Shown here one piece after another: positions 44,116 through 57,911 of a stretch of DNA of 64,000 bases. A program made the translations under genes and the position numbers. The notes below the pieces were generated by a model that saw nothing but the letters and a program-made list of their open reading frames with translations, was not told the origin of the DNA and searched no databases. The DNA is from Polytrichum commune (taxonomy: Eukaryota; Streptophyta; Polytrichopsida; Polytrichales; Polytrichaceae): assembly GCA_950295325.1 (NCBI GenBank), contig OX485803.1, forward strand, positions 33,867,554 to 33,931,553, written 5' to 3'. Position 1 is the first letter of the stretch. Each line of letters begins with the position of its first letter.

Positions 44116-45489
44116 CCTGATTCTTTTTTTTAACAAGATTATCACTACTGCCCCAACTTGAGAACTTCAATTTTGTGACCATTGGATTTACTAGAAAATT
44201 CACATCACACTCTTACTCTTAAAAATCTCATCACAAATACAACTTCAAAAGGAGCTTCAATAAATTCCTCAACACTCCAACATATTACAATGTCATTCAT
44301 GAATAATGCTATAGCTTGGGATTAGATACCCAACCTAGAATTTAGGATGCATAGCCCATGATGATATGTTAATAAGGGAACACAAGCCTTTCGCAAGGAA
44401 GTTTATTTCCTTTTTATAGAACAAAAACTGAAATTGGAATTTGCGAGAGATGGTGTAAAAGAAAACGCTTGCTCAACTAACTTACTTACCTTTGGGGCTT
44501 GCATGGCGAGCCATGAGTACCTCTTGACATGACGTACACTCACTTCATTCATGTCGGGCTATCATACATCTCTTTTGGATCACAAAGTTATCATCTCAAC
44601 TTTGTTATTGGGCCATTGAAACCGCTCCGGTGACATGTCGTGCGACCTAACCAACATGCATACAATGTGAGTGATAGTCTAGCCTAGTGACTAGACTACT
44701 TCATAACAAAATAGACCCCTAGGTGTCAACTATAGAGCTCATTCATTCACCCTCGAGAGAAAAAAAAACCACTAGACAAACACATGTTGAGTAGTAGACA
44801 TGCTTGATTTGATAGTGTAGTGAACAATTAAAATATTTCTCAATATTGATGCGGTTGAGAGGCCGCTAACAACACAACTATGTGCTTGATTGGATGTGAT
44901 TGTGGTTGTGGTACAGCCCCTCATTCAATCATAAACCATAATTATGTGCGTTTATACACAAGATGTAATTGTGGTTCACTTGTAAGAGTGGATTTGACCT
45001 TAATTATTGTCCATTTGTGCAATCCATGGAGTGGAGGAAACAACAACAACAACAACAACAACAAAATAAAAATTGGTTTTCTTCAAATTTTGTTTGGGAG
45101 TAATTTCTTCTTGCAATCCCTCTTTTGTGCTTCAATTTTGAATTTTTCCATGGTGACATGTAGAAAGTGGAACCAAATAAAAACAAATAAAGTAGATTGC
45201 CACCATTATAACCACCCTCAATTACGCATCATGTTGTAATTGATAAAGCAAGAGTAGTAGTAGGAGGAGGGGTTGTGATCATCATCAGTGCACCTTATCC
45301 CTCAAAGCGAAGTCCAAGAAATTAAACTACGATCATCAACTACTATGGTTGTGGTTGTGTGGACAATACCCATCGAATATAATTCTTTGATTTGTAATAC
45401 AATTTGAATACCCACTGGTCATGTCTTTGATACCATTAATGATGTCGACTATTGGTACCATGCATTCACCTGTATTCTAGACCAACACT
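44116..45489. other. Intergenic with CAA microsatellite
   Basis: CAA run at 45041-45064. Two TGTGATTGTGGTTGTGG-like phrases near 44890 and 44970. No gene supported. Confidence 0.5.
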
Positions 45490-45960
45490 AGTTGTAATTG
45501 AAAGAATTTCAAAATTCCTTTGTAATTCATTTGGATATTTACAACAAGTTTCTAATTCAAGTGAAGCAAGCTGAGAGTGTCTTTCTTGCTCATCTTTTCA
45601 AGGGCTTTTCAATGTGCTATCCCACAACAAGTTCCTTGCAATTGTTTCAAGGCATTGATCTCTCAAAGTTTGGAATCTTATGGTGTATATATCATGCTTG
45701 GATCCGACTCAATTGAAGCAAGTGTCAAGTCAAAGTTATACAACTAATAGAGCTTTGTCCAATGAGTCATTCCTTGCCCAATTCCACCCATGTGTTTTAT
45801 ATAGTACTTAACTCTTACTCAATGAAGCAAAATGAGGAAGGAGTCTATCTTGCCCACCTTCTCAAGAAATACGATGCCCTTTGGAGTTCATATTTGCGTT
45901 GTTGCAAATGCATCTATTTCTTTCTCAAAGTTTGCTCAAGTGAAATCATTTAAGAGTATA
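45490..45960. repeat. Weak tandem duplication (~265 bp period)
   Basis: GTGAAGCAAGCTGAGAGTGTCTTTCTTGCTCATCTTTTCAAG at about 45560 recurs as ATGAAGCAAAATGAGGAAGGAGTCTATCTTGCCCACCTTCTCAAG at about 45821. Both are followed by CTTGCAA or TTGCAAA and TCTCAAAGTTTG. Short frames cross both copies but share no known domain. Confidence 0.5.
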
Positions 45961-46289
45961 TTTTCCTCAGATTTTGAAGAGTTTTCCAACGAACTATAAT
46001 TCATCACCAAGTTCTAAATGACAATAGTATCTTTGGTTTCAAATGAGTAGATAATGACAATTTGAGAATGATTATGTGTCGAGATAATAAGTTTCTCAAG
46101 TTATGGTTGTTTAGGAATACCACTAAGCATTGTGTTATATGTCATGAATCTCCCTCATAAAACTAAAGCTTATTTCATCAATATATGCCAAAAAATTGCA
46201 TGTCGAAATAACTTAATGTATTAGCGCACATGTAAACATTTTCAAGATATAAATGTGGAAAACCTTGCTACAAAATTTGAACACTCGAA

Positions 46290-47420
46290 GTTGATGAAAC
46301 AAGGCATGTGGCGTGGGCACTTTCAACTCCATAAACATTTGTGACCATCTAATCAAATCGAAGATTTTTCATTGGTTAATGATTGTGCATAGCTCAAATT
46401 CTCACTTCATGTATCATAGGAGGTCATAGTGAAGATTATACTTCTCTTGAAGTGATGACATAGGCCCTCCCGATTGTGTTAAAGTTAAACCCACAATGGT
46501 TATGACATCACAAGCATATAGTGTCCAAGGGAAGGGGGGGGGGGCTGCAATGTTCTAATAGACATCATGGTGCGATAAATTTTTTTTAAGGGTCCTTTGT
46601 AATGTTTCATAGTAAAGATAATAAGAAAAACTAGGTATTGAACTTTAAGACTATATAAATTTCAATAATATTCGTTATATATAGAGAGAGTATCACATGA
46701 ATATGCTCACTACTTCATAGCCTCCCCTTAAAATACCCCGTGAACTCATGTGGTGCATATATCTACAAGGGAGGTACCTTGCCTGGTGCACATAGTCCAC
46801 TGCTTTTGGTGTCCATGATTCTAAACTACAAACTTGTCGTATACCACTCGAATATAGGTGTCCAAGTAAAAGGAATGACCAGATATGGGGTCCTTATTGT
46901 GGGCGCTTTGAACCATGTCGGTTGCTCAATTGAACTTGGAATCGTTTCATTCGGTTAGTAGTTGAGAACCACGCATGACACTATTTCAAGTTCTAAAATA
47001 AGAATGGAGGTACAAAAATCATAGGAGGCCAAAGTGAAATGTTCTCTTCTCTTTAAGCATTTGCATAGGCCCTTTGAATCATCACTGAGGGGGTTGCATG
47101 GTCTCACCACTAATCCTCTTCCACTAAGATGACGATGAAATCTATAGGAGTGGACTCAAAATCCACCATATTCATAGACTTACAAGACCACTCAATGGAA
47201 GAGAGCTACTGCAATAAAAGACCATGTAATCCTTGTAGTCAATGTTCTCGATTAAACCCTAGATGGTTATTCCTTTGTGCACATAATCCAGTCTCATCAT
47301 AACACATGTCCTTATGGTGTCCGTTCTTTTCATAGCAACGAGCCTTGCCATACATACCACTCGGATTCAAATATACTCGTGCCCAATTATAATAACCACA
47401 TATGGCTCACACACCTTAAT
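46290..47420. repeat. Cluster of FB-type fragments
   Basis: 46305-46560, 46750-47060 and 47220-47420 each hold pieces of the FB-type unit (GTGGGCACTTTCAACTCCAT; GTGGGCGCTTTGAACCATG; ACACATGTCCTTATGGTGTCC; ACCACTCGAATATAGGTGTCC). A G11 tract at 46534-46544 sits within one arm where other copies have ATAGGTCCCCCA-like text. Confidence 0.6.
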
Positions 47421-49164
47421 TAGGCCGTTCAAAGACCGCAAACATGAATATATGTGTGTGTGTGTGTGTTGTGTGTATCATTAACCCTAGTTAATGTGCC
47501 GTTAACCACGGTTGGGAGTGGGGGCTAAAGCCGTGCTTTAATGATGGCAGCACTTTTGCTTCCAAAAGGGAACCTAAAGACACTGCAATTGTGACCCGAA
47601 AGCCGGCAAACTTACGGAAGCAAAACAGAACACGCGGGTACAGGTCAGTCTGTTAGCATGTTCACCAATAACGTATGATAAATTTTAGTGGATTTCGGTG
47701 TCTTAACTATTCTTGTTATATATATATATATATATATATAAGGCAAGGAATGCTTTACCCTTAAATGCCCAAGAAGCCAAAATTTGGTTGCAAGTGTTTT
47801 TCAAAGATACGTCTTTCAAGGTCTTTTTCCCTTTTTTGTCTTTTTTCCTGTTTTCTTTTTTTTTCTTCTTTTTTGCACCTTGACATAATAAGTTTTGCAC
47901 TGTCTAAAGTAAACTCTAAGATATGGACCTTGAAGTGGTTGGAACCCTTGATTTTTTCTTCGTTACAATTTTTTCAATTTTGGGAAGTAACAATGTCAAT
48001 GACATGAGTATTTTTTGTTTTTCCCACCAAATTATGCAGCTCGAATTTTTACCTAATTATATAAAAGATCAAGTGATTATGATACATCTTGGAATTTTAT
48101 TTTATTTTTGAAGGAAAATGCTTGTAAAATGATTTGGTGGAGACCAAGGATTAAAATTTCATATTCCAAATGCACGGATGTGATTTTAAATCAACTCCTT
48201 GAAACTTTCTCTTGTATGCCAACACAAAATCAAGTTTTTAATTAATATTTTATAGTACATCTTTGATTCAAGCTAAAACCCAAAGTTGCTAAGGGTTGAG
48301 TTTGGGAGGGGCATACATTACCTAGTAGCCTTGTCCATGTCAACGAACTGGAAGAAATGATTGCTAGTTGAAGTTAAAGACTTTTGGAAAATTACCAATC
48401 CTCTTAGATGAATCTTCAAAATATACCTCAAATTAATAAAGAATAATGAAAAGCCTTCGGAACACTAGGATCTTGACCAAATTATGCCCAAACATCTCCC
48501 TGGACAATGGTCTAGATCCAAGAAACCCATGGTTCAAATCACCCTTTAATCTCTAAAGGCCTTTAGCATGTTCGTATTAATTGTGTATTCTCTATTTATA
48601 CTAGATAGTATGGAATCTTCATCAACTTCTTTACAAATTACTTTATGTTCATGTGTCAAGAAGAATAAGCTCCAGACAACAAACTATCACTATCTACCAA
48701 AAAGTCACATCAACTCCGCCTTCACGTTGTATAATTTCTAAATACCACCGGGCTCCATAAATTGTTTAGGGGTTCATGGACCTTCATGTTGGACTCTAGA
48801 TTGAAGCCAAGCTTAAAGATGAGTTTTCTCACACTACATAAACTGTGATTCCTTTAGATGGGCTTGAAATTTATGAGTGTGAATTGGAAATATGTTATTC
48901 TAGTATATCATAAAATTATCTAGTGGAAGAGACCCTGTGATACTAAGGAACCACGTCTCCCGTAAAGTCAAACGAAAAATGTTTTTCTTAAGTGGGGACC
49001 ATTGAAATTTACCACGAATGTGATGCCACACCAGTGTCACTTTACTCATCCATAGTTCGGACCCGGACCCTAGTGTAGACTCCTAGGATCCTTAATTTTG
49101 TTTGTTGACCAATATGATCACTCTATTTTGGAGTTTCTTTGATCACTCAACCCTAGTGTAACCA
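47421..49164. other. Intergenic; TA run and repeat E
   Basis: TA run at 47717-47740. 48350-48530 is repeat E (GGAACACTAGGATCTTGACC, AAATTATGCCCAAACATCTC). 48850-48960 has ATCTAGTGGAAGAGA text of repeat F. No gene. Confidence 0.5.
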
Positions 49165-49490
49165 CCCGTAAGGTAGACATGCCTAATTTAGTTACTTAAC
49201 TTATTGAAACACCTATATTTGAGTGTTTTGAGGATATTGGATTGCATGCTCAAAATATGCTAACCATTGGGCAACCTTCTAGGTTCAATAAGTTAAACAA
49301 ATTGTTGAGGGGGGGGACCTGAATGACCATTTAATGAGCACTTTGACCACTTTGATATTGAATAAGATATTCATATAAATGGCTACAACCTCAATTAGGG
49401 TTTCCTACCCATCTCTTACTAATGTTTTTCTTTCATATCTAGGGGAAGTGGACTAGTCGGGGAAAAGTAACCATTTGAACCTTGTGACAT
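49165..49490 (+). repeat. FB-family solo arm
   Basis: Matches the right arm of the complete copy: GGTAGACATGCCTAATTTAG, AACACCTATATTTGAGTG, GGTTCAATA, GACCATTTAATGAGCAC, CACTTTGATATTGAATAAGA and GGGGAAGTGGACTAGTCGGG, AAAGTAACCATTTGA. A G9 tract interrupts it at 49309-49317. Confidence 0.75.
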
Positions 49491-52400
49491 GACACTGGTG
49501 TCCCATAACACGCAGGTTAAACCTTAAAGCCCGTGTCGACATAAAAAATGATCAATTAAAGATGAACGAAGCAGCGCTGAGATTAATTAACTCGACGTCT
49601 TGTAAACGCTTTGATGTTTGAAATTGGTTTTATTTGATTTCCGATCACTTACAACCACAAAACCAATCATTAAGGAGGCTCCAATTTGTTTGGAACACCG
49701 GCGTCCCGCAATAACCTTCATTTCAAGACCCGTCTACTTTAAGTAATAACCTAAAACGGAACGACTCGTGGACCGTCCGAACTCGAAAACACCGAAGCCA
49801 ATGAGGTACTAATTAACTTATGGCTCGTGATGTTGTTATTGCACCACCACCACCGTGGTTATTGCCAAAATGAAATGTATTAAGTGGGCCTCGTAGTAAC
49901 CTAGGTACTTTTGGGCTAATTAATGTGTAGAGTCGCATAATAACTTAGTAGTTATATATCCCCCCCAACACCACCGGTCCCAAGAACATTTGACACCCAC
50001 ACACTTAAATTCCCGGCTTTAATTCAACGTCGAAGTTGTGGATCCCCTCGGGCCCCTCAAAAGCAAAGCCTACTAACTACATAGCGGTGTTAGAGTATTC
50101 ACAAAGTGTAAGAAAATCAATGACTTTTATAAGTGGCGTGTACTTGCCAAATCGAGATATGAAATCAAGCATTATAAAGCATAATACAGGAATACCGGGA
50201 ACCATTCTCCCAATCAATCAAGACCCTATTCTTGTTGTTCTTGTGCCGTAGACTCAACCGTCACTAAACGGCCTTTATAAATTGGCACGGCCGTCATGTG
50301 GGGACTTGATGTACTCAAGAATATACCATATAACTATGTTGTTTTTTTGAATCTAAATAAGGTTTATTGTGAGCCGAGAATCCGAGGGAGGAATTGAGGC
50401 AAAGGGATTGACTCCAAGACCTTTAAGGTTGAGATGGGGTTTACTCCCCTCTAATTGCCTATGGTACTTGCACGTAAAATTTGAGTTCAATCCTTCAACT
50501 ATCATATTATTCAACCGTGATTTTCTTGTCGTAATTGACCTACTTCTCTAAATGGTCTAAATATCAAAATATTCTTAAGTTTATGATTGTGGTGACTATA
50601 ATTGTATGAAGACAAACGTAAATGTCAAGTCACTGCAAGGGTCGCGATTCCTTGTCACTTGAAGGGTTTGAAATCTATGAAAAAAAATTGGAAATATGCT
50701 ATTATAGTAGACCATTATAGCGAAGTATTCTTAAATTTCATTGAATATTGCAATGATTATATTTGAACAAAATTGATTGCTCATCCAAGCGGAAATTGTT
50801 TTTAACAATTTTCACGTGCTTTTATGTAGACCAATAGAGCATTTCATCTATAACCCCTTGTTTTGTCGATTAACATATTTAGTATATCCAATGAACAACT
50901 TTAGAAGGTGGATGTCTCACAACAATTGATGTACATCATCTGCTCACTATTATGTAACGTACACCAATATGCGCAATTAGGTTCCCCACACGACATTCCA
51001 GAGTATTTTAAATATTAATTACCACGATAACCAAATTCAAAATTATTGATTTCTATGTGGATTTTGGATAAGTTGTAATATGATTTAGACCCAGTGTAAT
51101 TTTGTATGGGTAAAGAGGTAACCTACCCTACATTAGTTCCAATGGTGATTAATTGATTATGATCTTGCCAATTTTTTGGGGAACTTTTAATAAGAGATCT
51201 TGAAATTCCAACAAACATTCAATTGCATTGTTTGAAACACTTAGTCTTAAGATGGCCATTCTTTTTTAAGTAAAATGTAAATTCCTTTAAAGTAAACCTA
51301 TGAAATGACAAACAAAAATCACTCGTTTCAATCAAGTGAACATAGTTCATTTGTGCAACTTGTTGCTTGAACAAAAGTCTTAAGATATACTTTTCTTGGG
51401 TTATAATCTTGAGGCATAGGAAGAGTTGAAAATCATGGAGCTATGAATGCCAAAATCCTAAAACGTTGAAACAAGGTGGTGAACCTACCCATGCCCCAAA
51501 ACAAAATTTATCCAACAACCAAGTGCCAGAACTAAGGGTAGGGCAATTGCACTTGTGAATGCAGTCCAAAGCCTATTATATGTATGTACATGTAACCAAC
51601 TAGTCACCTAGTGAATCCCATACAACTTAAGCCTATCACCTAGGCCTAGGTTAGATGTTGTAGGGTGATTTCCAATGCATCACCCAAGTGCCGAATAAGC
51701 TTAATGTTATACAACCAAGTGGGTTCGGCAAGACCCCAATTTGGTATTATACTCTTTACAATTACACTTAAATCAACTATCGCCACATGGAACATGTCTA
51801 TATAAACCCATCTCTCATAGATGGAGGGGTTCTAGTAAGAATAAATCTTCTACATGTTGAGGGCCGATTCATTTTCACTAGACCCACTACAGTAATTTGG
51901 GGTCTACAATGCTATTTCCAAAGTCAAATGATTTTTTTTTTAAGGTTTGATGCGATTCAACTTCCAAGTGGATGAGCCTACCACAAATGCTTCATTTTAA
52001 AAAAAAACCTTTAATTGGGTTTAAAGCATGACTTGGACCTCTCATACATACAATATTTTGGCATTGGACAATGTGAATATAGATTGTAATAAGATTGTTT
52101 GGTAGATAATGATGGTTTTTTGTTCTCTTGAAAGGCTATTCTTCTTGACACCCACTTAAAATAATTTATAAAGAGTTTGATGAAGAAATCATGCCATCTA
52201 GTATATAAAAAGAATATACAATTAGTGTGAACATGCTTTAAAAAGGTTAGGTACCTAACCCCTAAAAGCCAAAGTGAACCTCACCTAAGAGTTTTCAATC
52301 CAATACAATATCCTAATAGAGAAATGCATACCTCTAATGGTAAAAATGATTGTACGGTTGACATCATTGTGAATTCCAGGTTATTCACACAAAATGTCAA

Positions 52401-53029
52401 TTGTGCACGGTTCAAAATCAAAATATCATTAGCTAGTATGGTTGGGCAAAGGTGATTGCATGCACGAAGAGCACACATATGCGTTGTTATCTTCTGATTG
52501 TGGACATGAGAACAATTGAAAGCATGTGAGAACAATCCTAGCTTTGCAAAGCTTCCATCCGTACATTCATATCTATCGTAAGTGGTGTTGATTTTCTTTT
52601 GTAAGCTTTTGAATACAAATGAATTGTTTTAGACCATTTTGGGGTGATTTTCCTTCCACCTTTATGTACTAAATTATTATCATATGAATGTTGAATTGGC
52701 GGTGGGCCTACTACGGATAGAGAGAGAATTATCACATACAAGCGTACCTTGCATCCAACTAACATAAAAACTTTACCACCACATAACATTACTAAGGGTG
52801 AGTTTCCATGTAGACCGCTTGGCCACCATATTCTAGATAATAGTGGGTCAGAGGTTTTCGCATGTAGTAAAACACAAGCCGCTATCTAACCACAATTTAG
52901 GGGTCCACTAGAATGTGCAAGGCTGTGGACACATGCCCCTAAACTTCCACGCGCCCAATAAAGTATCTTTAACTTACAAGTGCCAATCACCGAAGGATGA
53001 AGACTAGTTGACGATTCAAGAGAACCAAT
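49491..53029. other. Intergenic, nothing recognised
   Basis: About 3.5 kb without gene or clear repeat partner. Open stretches such as 50036-50251 and 52535-52281 have no recognisable domain. Confidence 0.45.
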
Positions 53030-53265
53030 GTTGGTCGAGGGATGAAAATTGTCATGGATGATTGAAATTTGGATGAAAAATCACTTGGTAAGTGACAATA
53101 TTTGCAACACAATAAATCCATAATCCCCCCCAAAAAATTTCATGGAATGACAAATAATGTCGGGTTAACATTTGGTGTTGGGGACACTACACCGCAATTC
53201 ACAATTAGTATTGAGAAAGACACTTAGAATCGGTGACACCAAATAGCATGTTTAGTGCAGTTGCC
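53030..53265 (+). repeat. Partial copy of the 56.3-kb TIR element
   Basis: GGATGATTGAAATTTGGATGAAAAATCAC, AAGTGACAATATTTGCAACA and GGAATGACAAATAATGTCGG, then CATTTGGTGTTGGGGACA, match 56475-56660. Only the right part is present. Confidence 0.7.
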
Positions 53266-56200
53266 GCATACGAACCCTACCCCACCAAAGTCCCTCTACA
53301 TTCGAGCGGGTTTGTCCTTATTCACACTAGAATCTAGTGGGCGAGCGGCCTACATGGAAACTCACCCTAAACAATGTGCATTCCTCCCGTGGGCCCTAAG
53401 AGTCTAACCACAAGCTGCACAAAACTTGCGTCGGGAGACTCTCATATTGAAGTTGAACTCCAAGCACCCCGAGATTATATTCCTAGGACCCACACTTGCT
53501 TAGTAACATTAAACAATAAGTTTATGGACGATTCATCTTTAATGAATCAAACTACACACCACACTCAAGCGAAACCCGGTGTCAAGTCAACCCAATACTT
53601 TAAATAAATCCAAATTCAAAACCCCCATAGGGTACATACTATTTCGGGGCTTTTGTGTTGGATGAATGCAATAAATCCCTTCCTCTCTCTCTTTCTCTCT
53701 CTCTCTCTAACTCTAAGCTTAGCTTCATTACTTTAGGGCAAGGGACGGGAGGTTACAAAACCCTTGGAAGTTTGTGAGCCTTGGCTTTACTTCGCTATGA
53801 TTGAGGCAATCATGCGTTTGGCTGACTGACTGGGTCCCCTTCCCCTTGCCTTCATTATTTATGAGTTCCCGGTGCTTCAAAATTTTAAGAATCGCGTCGG
53901 GGCCCGCGAAGTGGTGGTGGGGCCCGCCGGTGTCCCTCCGGACTAAAGGCTCGTGGTACTACTACTACGACATGTGTTTCCCAGTTTGGCCAGAATTGGC
54001 AGGCGCATGGGCTCTAAAAGTGGAAATGGGAATACTTTGCCACTAATTATATTCTCTTTTCGGACGACAATAAGTGAAATTATCACCCAATTGGGCCCCA
54101 CTAGGGTTAAGCACCCGGACCCCACCATCTCCCAATGCCGCCAAATTTAGCCTCGTCGGCCGCCACCAAATCCCTCCCCATATGCATTTTTATGGCACGC
54201 GGGAGGCTTGTGTGGGAGCCGCTTGGCTTAGGATGTGGCCACACTAAACATTCGGGTTAGTGTAGTCCACACTATTCATCATCAACTCACGTTGGTCGTC
54301 TTGCAATCACGGGGTGGTAGTTAAAGAGGGTCAAAATGAACACTCTGATTGCCTAGCACGTCCATTTTGATGTCATGTTGAATTATGTGTTTAGTGTACA
54401 CTACGGGAGTCGTGGTTCCATACCACTTGCTTTCCTCATGTTGAGTGGTTTTTATCATCCGCTACGATAGTAGAGATCCGATCCATATTCATAGATTTCA
54501 AACTAGTTTAGTGGAAGGGAATCAATGGTCAGGAACTGTAATATACGTAGTAGTAGCGACATTGAATATGGTGTATAATGTGGGTGATCGTTTGATGTTA
54601 CCTTGTATTTCAATTAAGCTCGTATCCAACATCTACCTCGTACAATGAGTTGCAAACATAACAATATGTTTGTTTACATGTGGCAAACTGTTGTGTTACA
54701 CCCGAGCCCAACATATGTTGGGCAAGTGGGCGCACACAAATGCCATATTAAGCATGTAAGAACCTTGAAATGGGCTCCAGTATTTAAACACATTACAACT
54801 CATGGACCGAGGATCAAGCATGGGGAACTCCAATTCGTAATTTCTCACCGGGATTCCCCCCTCCCCCCCCCATTCAAACATGCTAGCAAAACACATTCTT
54901 CTCCTTGTTGGTCCAACATTCATAATGGTCTATGGAATTGGAAGTGCCCCCAATAACCACACACACATTACTTGGGATGAACGTAGAGACCAAGAAAAAG
55001 AGAAAGAAAAGATGGTACATTATAGGAGGGTATCTAGAATGTTCTAGATACGAGGTTGGTGAATATTCAGTATTGGACAATGCATTCAATCTCTAAAGGT
55101 GTTTTTGTACTTTTATGGACATGGTGGGTTACGATTGATTTCTAGCTCCTAGATCAATGGGAAATAAAAAAGGAACAAAATAAACTAAGTATAAATGAAC
55201 TTGAATGGACACAAATGGAATCAAATGAACATATGTCTTGAGGAGTAGGTGTGCTCATCACAATTGACGTGGGTTCATGATTTTTTGACATACATTGCAC
55301 CCTCTAAGTAGTTCAAAACAAATACATATACATGTCAAGAATTCGACTCCAACTACACTTGACTTAAATTACTTTTATGATGGACACATGCTCTTGAGAT
55401 AATTTGGAGTGCATGAAATTTAGGAGGAAACGATTTTGAACTTGTTGGTTTTGGCATTACTATGGGAATCATGGTTCCATATTACCGATTCTCTTCCATT
55501 GGATGATTTTATGACCTACAATAATAGTAGACTTTCTACCATGTTCATTGATCTCAAACTTATCTAGTGGAAGAGAATGAATGGTAAGAAATTGCAATTC
55601 ACGCGTCAACATTCAACACAATAGTCATCGCACATCTAGGCATAGGGTAATGTAGTTGTATCTATATTACATGGCTCACCACTCGTTGGACAAGTTTGGT
55701 GTTGATGGAAATATCTCAAGAGACATGTAATATGAGTTGCTCTCATAATTTTAAAACTTATGGTGCAAAATCAATCAAAAGTCTAAATTTGTATGCTTTG
55801 TTGGGGTAAGTCATTGGGTCCTATAAATATTCATAAGTAAAATTGGAATGACCAATGATAGGAGGTAAAATGGATTGGGAGGGGCTAGGAGGCAAAGAAG
55901 GTTGGAGCAACACTTTCATTGGATTTTCATTGCTTATGGCCTTTGAGAAATAGCATATTGTATCTCATGGCCATTTGTTTTTTTAACTAACACCACAAGT
56001 CTTTGTGTTAACTTGTAGTTGCATGTGTGCATGTGTGTTTATACATTTCTTTATGTGCTTTATTCACTTCTTACTTGCCTCCACACTTTCCGTGGAATAC
56101 ACATGTAGTCGTGGTCTTTGGAACTAAATAGAGGTTAAATGACCACGAGATATACGATTGGCAAGGCAAGACCCACACAAGGCATAAGCTAAAGAAGAGA

Positions 56201-56275
56201 GCCCACACAAGGGAAAATTGTAGATGTTGATTTTAGGTTGAAAGTTAGTTTTTGGGGTAGATGTAGTACCTTAGT
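53266..56275. other. Intergenic with repeat F copies
   Basis: 54395-54560 and 55455-55590 share repeat F: GT.GTGGTTCCATA, CTTCCA.TTGGATGATTTTATGA, AATAGTAGA and CATGTTCAT.GATCTCAAACT.ATCTAGTGGAAGAGAA. Related text is at 47110-47230 and 48850-48960. CT run near 53684-53708; C9 at 54863-54871. No gene. Confidence 0.5.
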
Positions 56276-56666
56276 ATCACACTAAACATTGTGTTATAGT
56301 GTCATATGGTATTTTATGTCACCGGGGTAAATTTTCTAGTGACACTTCTTTTGAATAAGTTTACAAGCATCGTCGTTCCGACGTACTTCTAGTTCATCCA
56401 AGCAAGTGTCAATCCATGAAACAAAGTGTGGTATATCATGTAACCCAACAATTATGTAATAGAGTATTGTTATGGATAATTGTAACTTGGATGAAACACT
56501 CACATATTAAGTGACAAATTTCACAACATTGTATATCTATAATGTCCAAACTTCTTTTTACAAGGAACGACAAATAATGCTAGATGTACATTTAGTGTTG
56601 ACGACATTACACGAGCGGTTCACAAATAATATCGAGGGCACTAAATACAATATCATTTAGAGTAGA
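56276..56666. mobile_element. ~390-bp TIR element (MITE family 3)
   Basis: The left end ATCACACTAAACATTGTGTTATAGTGTC and the reverse complement of the right end (CTACTCTAAATGATATTGTA, TTTAGTGCC) pair as imperfect terminal repeats. The interior is non-coding. Partial copies are at 38785-38885 and 53030-53265 and possibly 18010-18110. Confidence 0.7.
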
Positions 56667-57182
56667 GGCACCCATTAAACGATCTCTTAAGAGGTGCTTA
56701 ACAAATTATGCACAAAATTTGGAGAAGTATAAGGGCGGTCCAATATTGTCCCATGTAGGAAGATAGCACCCAGGATGACTACCTCGGGGGGGTAGTCATT
56801 GGTTGGAGTAGCAATATACGTGCGAACAAATGATAGGGTATTTGAAAAACATGGGGGCAAAATTTATAATTGGACTTAAGAGTAATATAGGGTATCAAAA
56901 ATGGCACTGGACATCTTTAAAGTACTATAGGGTATGGAATAGGTAATTTGGAATTATAAGTAATGCAAGCCATTTTTATATTAACCCAAAGTATAAATTT
57001 ACATAATGATAGCATGTGAAAAAAAGAAGAGAAAATAGTGGTTGTTCGCACCTATATCCTTAGCTTTTTAACACACTGCCCCCCCCCCCCCCGAGATGAC
57101 TACCAAGAAAAAACTAGCAATTTCATTCCTTAAATTGAAATTGAAGTGAGTTTTTGAAGCCAAAAGTTGGGCGAACAGATCA

Positions 57183-57360
57183 CCTGTGTCTCGAGTATGT
57201 TAGAACCGCTCGTTTTGGGACAAATTCCTCCTCACTTTAACATTGAAAACTAGGGACATGTGTCATGACATTATTGATTCCGGCCTTGATTAAAATGCTG
57301 GTACCGTATGGATGCTCGATGAGGTCGTGATCGGGAATAGGTGGTTCGACTATAGTGTGG
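57183..57360 (-). repeat. Partial copy of the 369-bp nested TIR element
   Basis: The reverse complement reads ACTATAGTCGAACCACCTATTCCCGATCA, then AATAATGTCATGACACATGTCCCTAG and AGTGAGGAGGAAT. This matches 31413-31562. The other half and end are missing. Confidence 0.75.
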
Positions 57361-57696
57361 TTATCGGTGGAGCCACGAGTGGCCGTTGAGCTGCAATAAT
57401 GATGGAGAGACCACTTGATGATGGGGTCATGATTTCCAATATATATATATTTTTCCCTTAAAATTCAATAAAATTGTGCATTGGAATTGCTCCTGTAGTG
57501 CACGGTTTGTATGATGGGCTCGTCATTTTCCTCCTCCTTTGTGGGCCTACGAGGCTCTCGTGTATTTGAACACCCCCCTCGGCGTAGGCTTTATGCCTCG
57601 GGTCTTTAAGATGGAATACCATGCTAAGTGCTACACAAAACATGGTAATTACTTTGGGCCACACTAATTTGGCAAAAGGAAAACATTGTGGGTGTC

Positions 57697-57911
57697 ACAC
57701 TACAACATTTATGGTGTTAGTGTCACGCACTGTTTGGAACTACGCAGTGCTTTAACTTCTAATTATGTAACCAATATTAAATAGGTTGTATGGACAATAT
57801 GCAACATACATGACTTTACTTGATAAAAGCTTACATTTTCAAATAAAATTGACAACACTGCATAACTTTGAATATTGAGTGGCATCATATACCATAAATA
57901 ATGTAGTGCAT
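57697..57911. mobile_element. ~215-bp TIR element
   Basis: Left end CACACTACAACATTTATGGT and right-end reverse complement TGCACTACATTATTTATGGT form ~40-bp imperfect terminal repeats, followed on both sides by (A/G)TG(T/C)CAC. Similar in size and design to MITE family 2 but diverged in sequence. Confidence 0.75.

Noticed and set aside
50036..50251. 71-codon frame starting MWIPSGPSKA
   Set aside because: No domain, no splice context and length within chance expectation.
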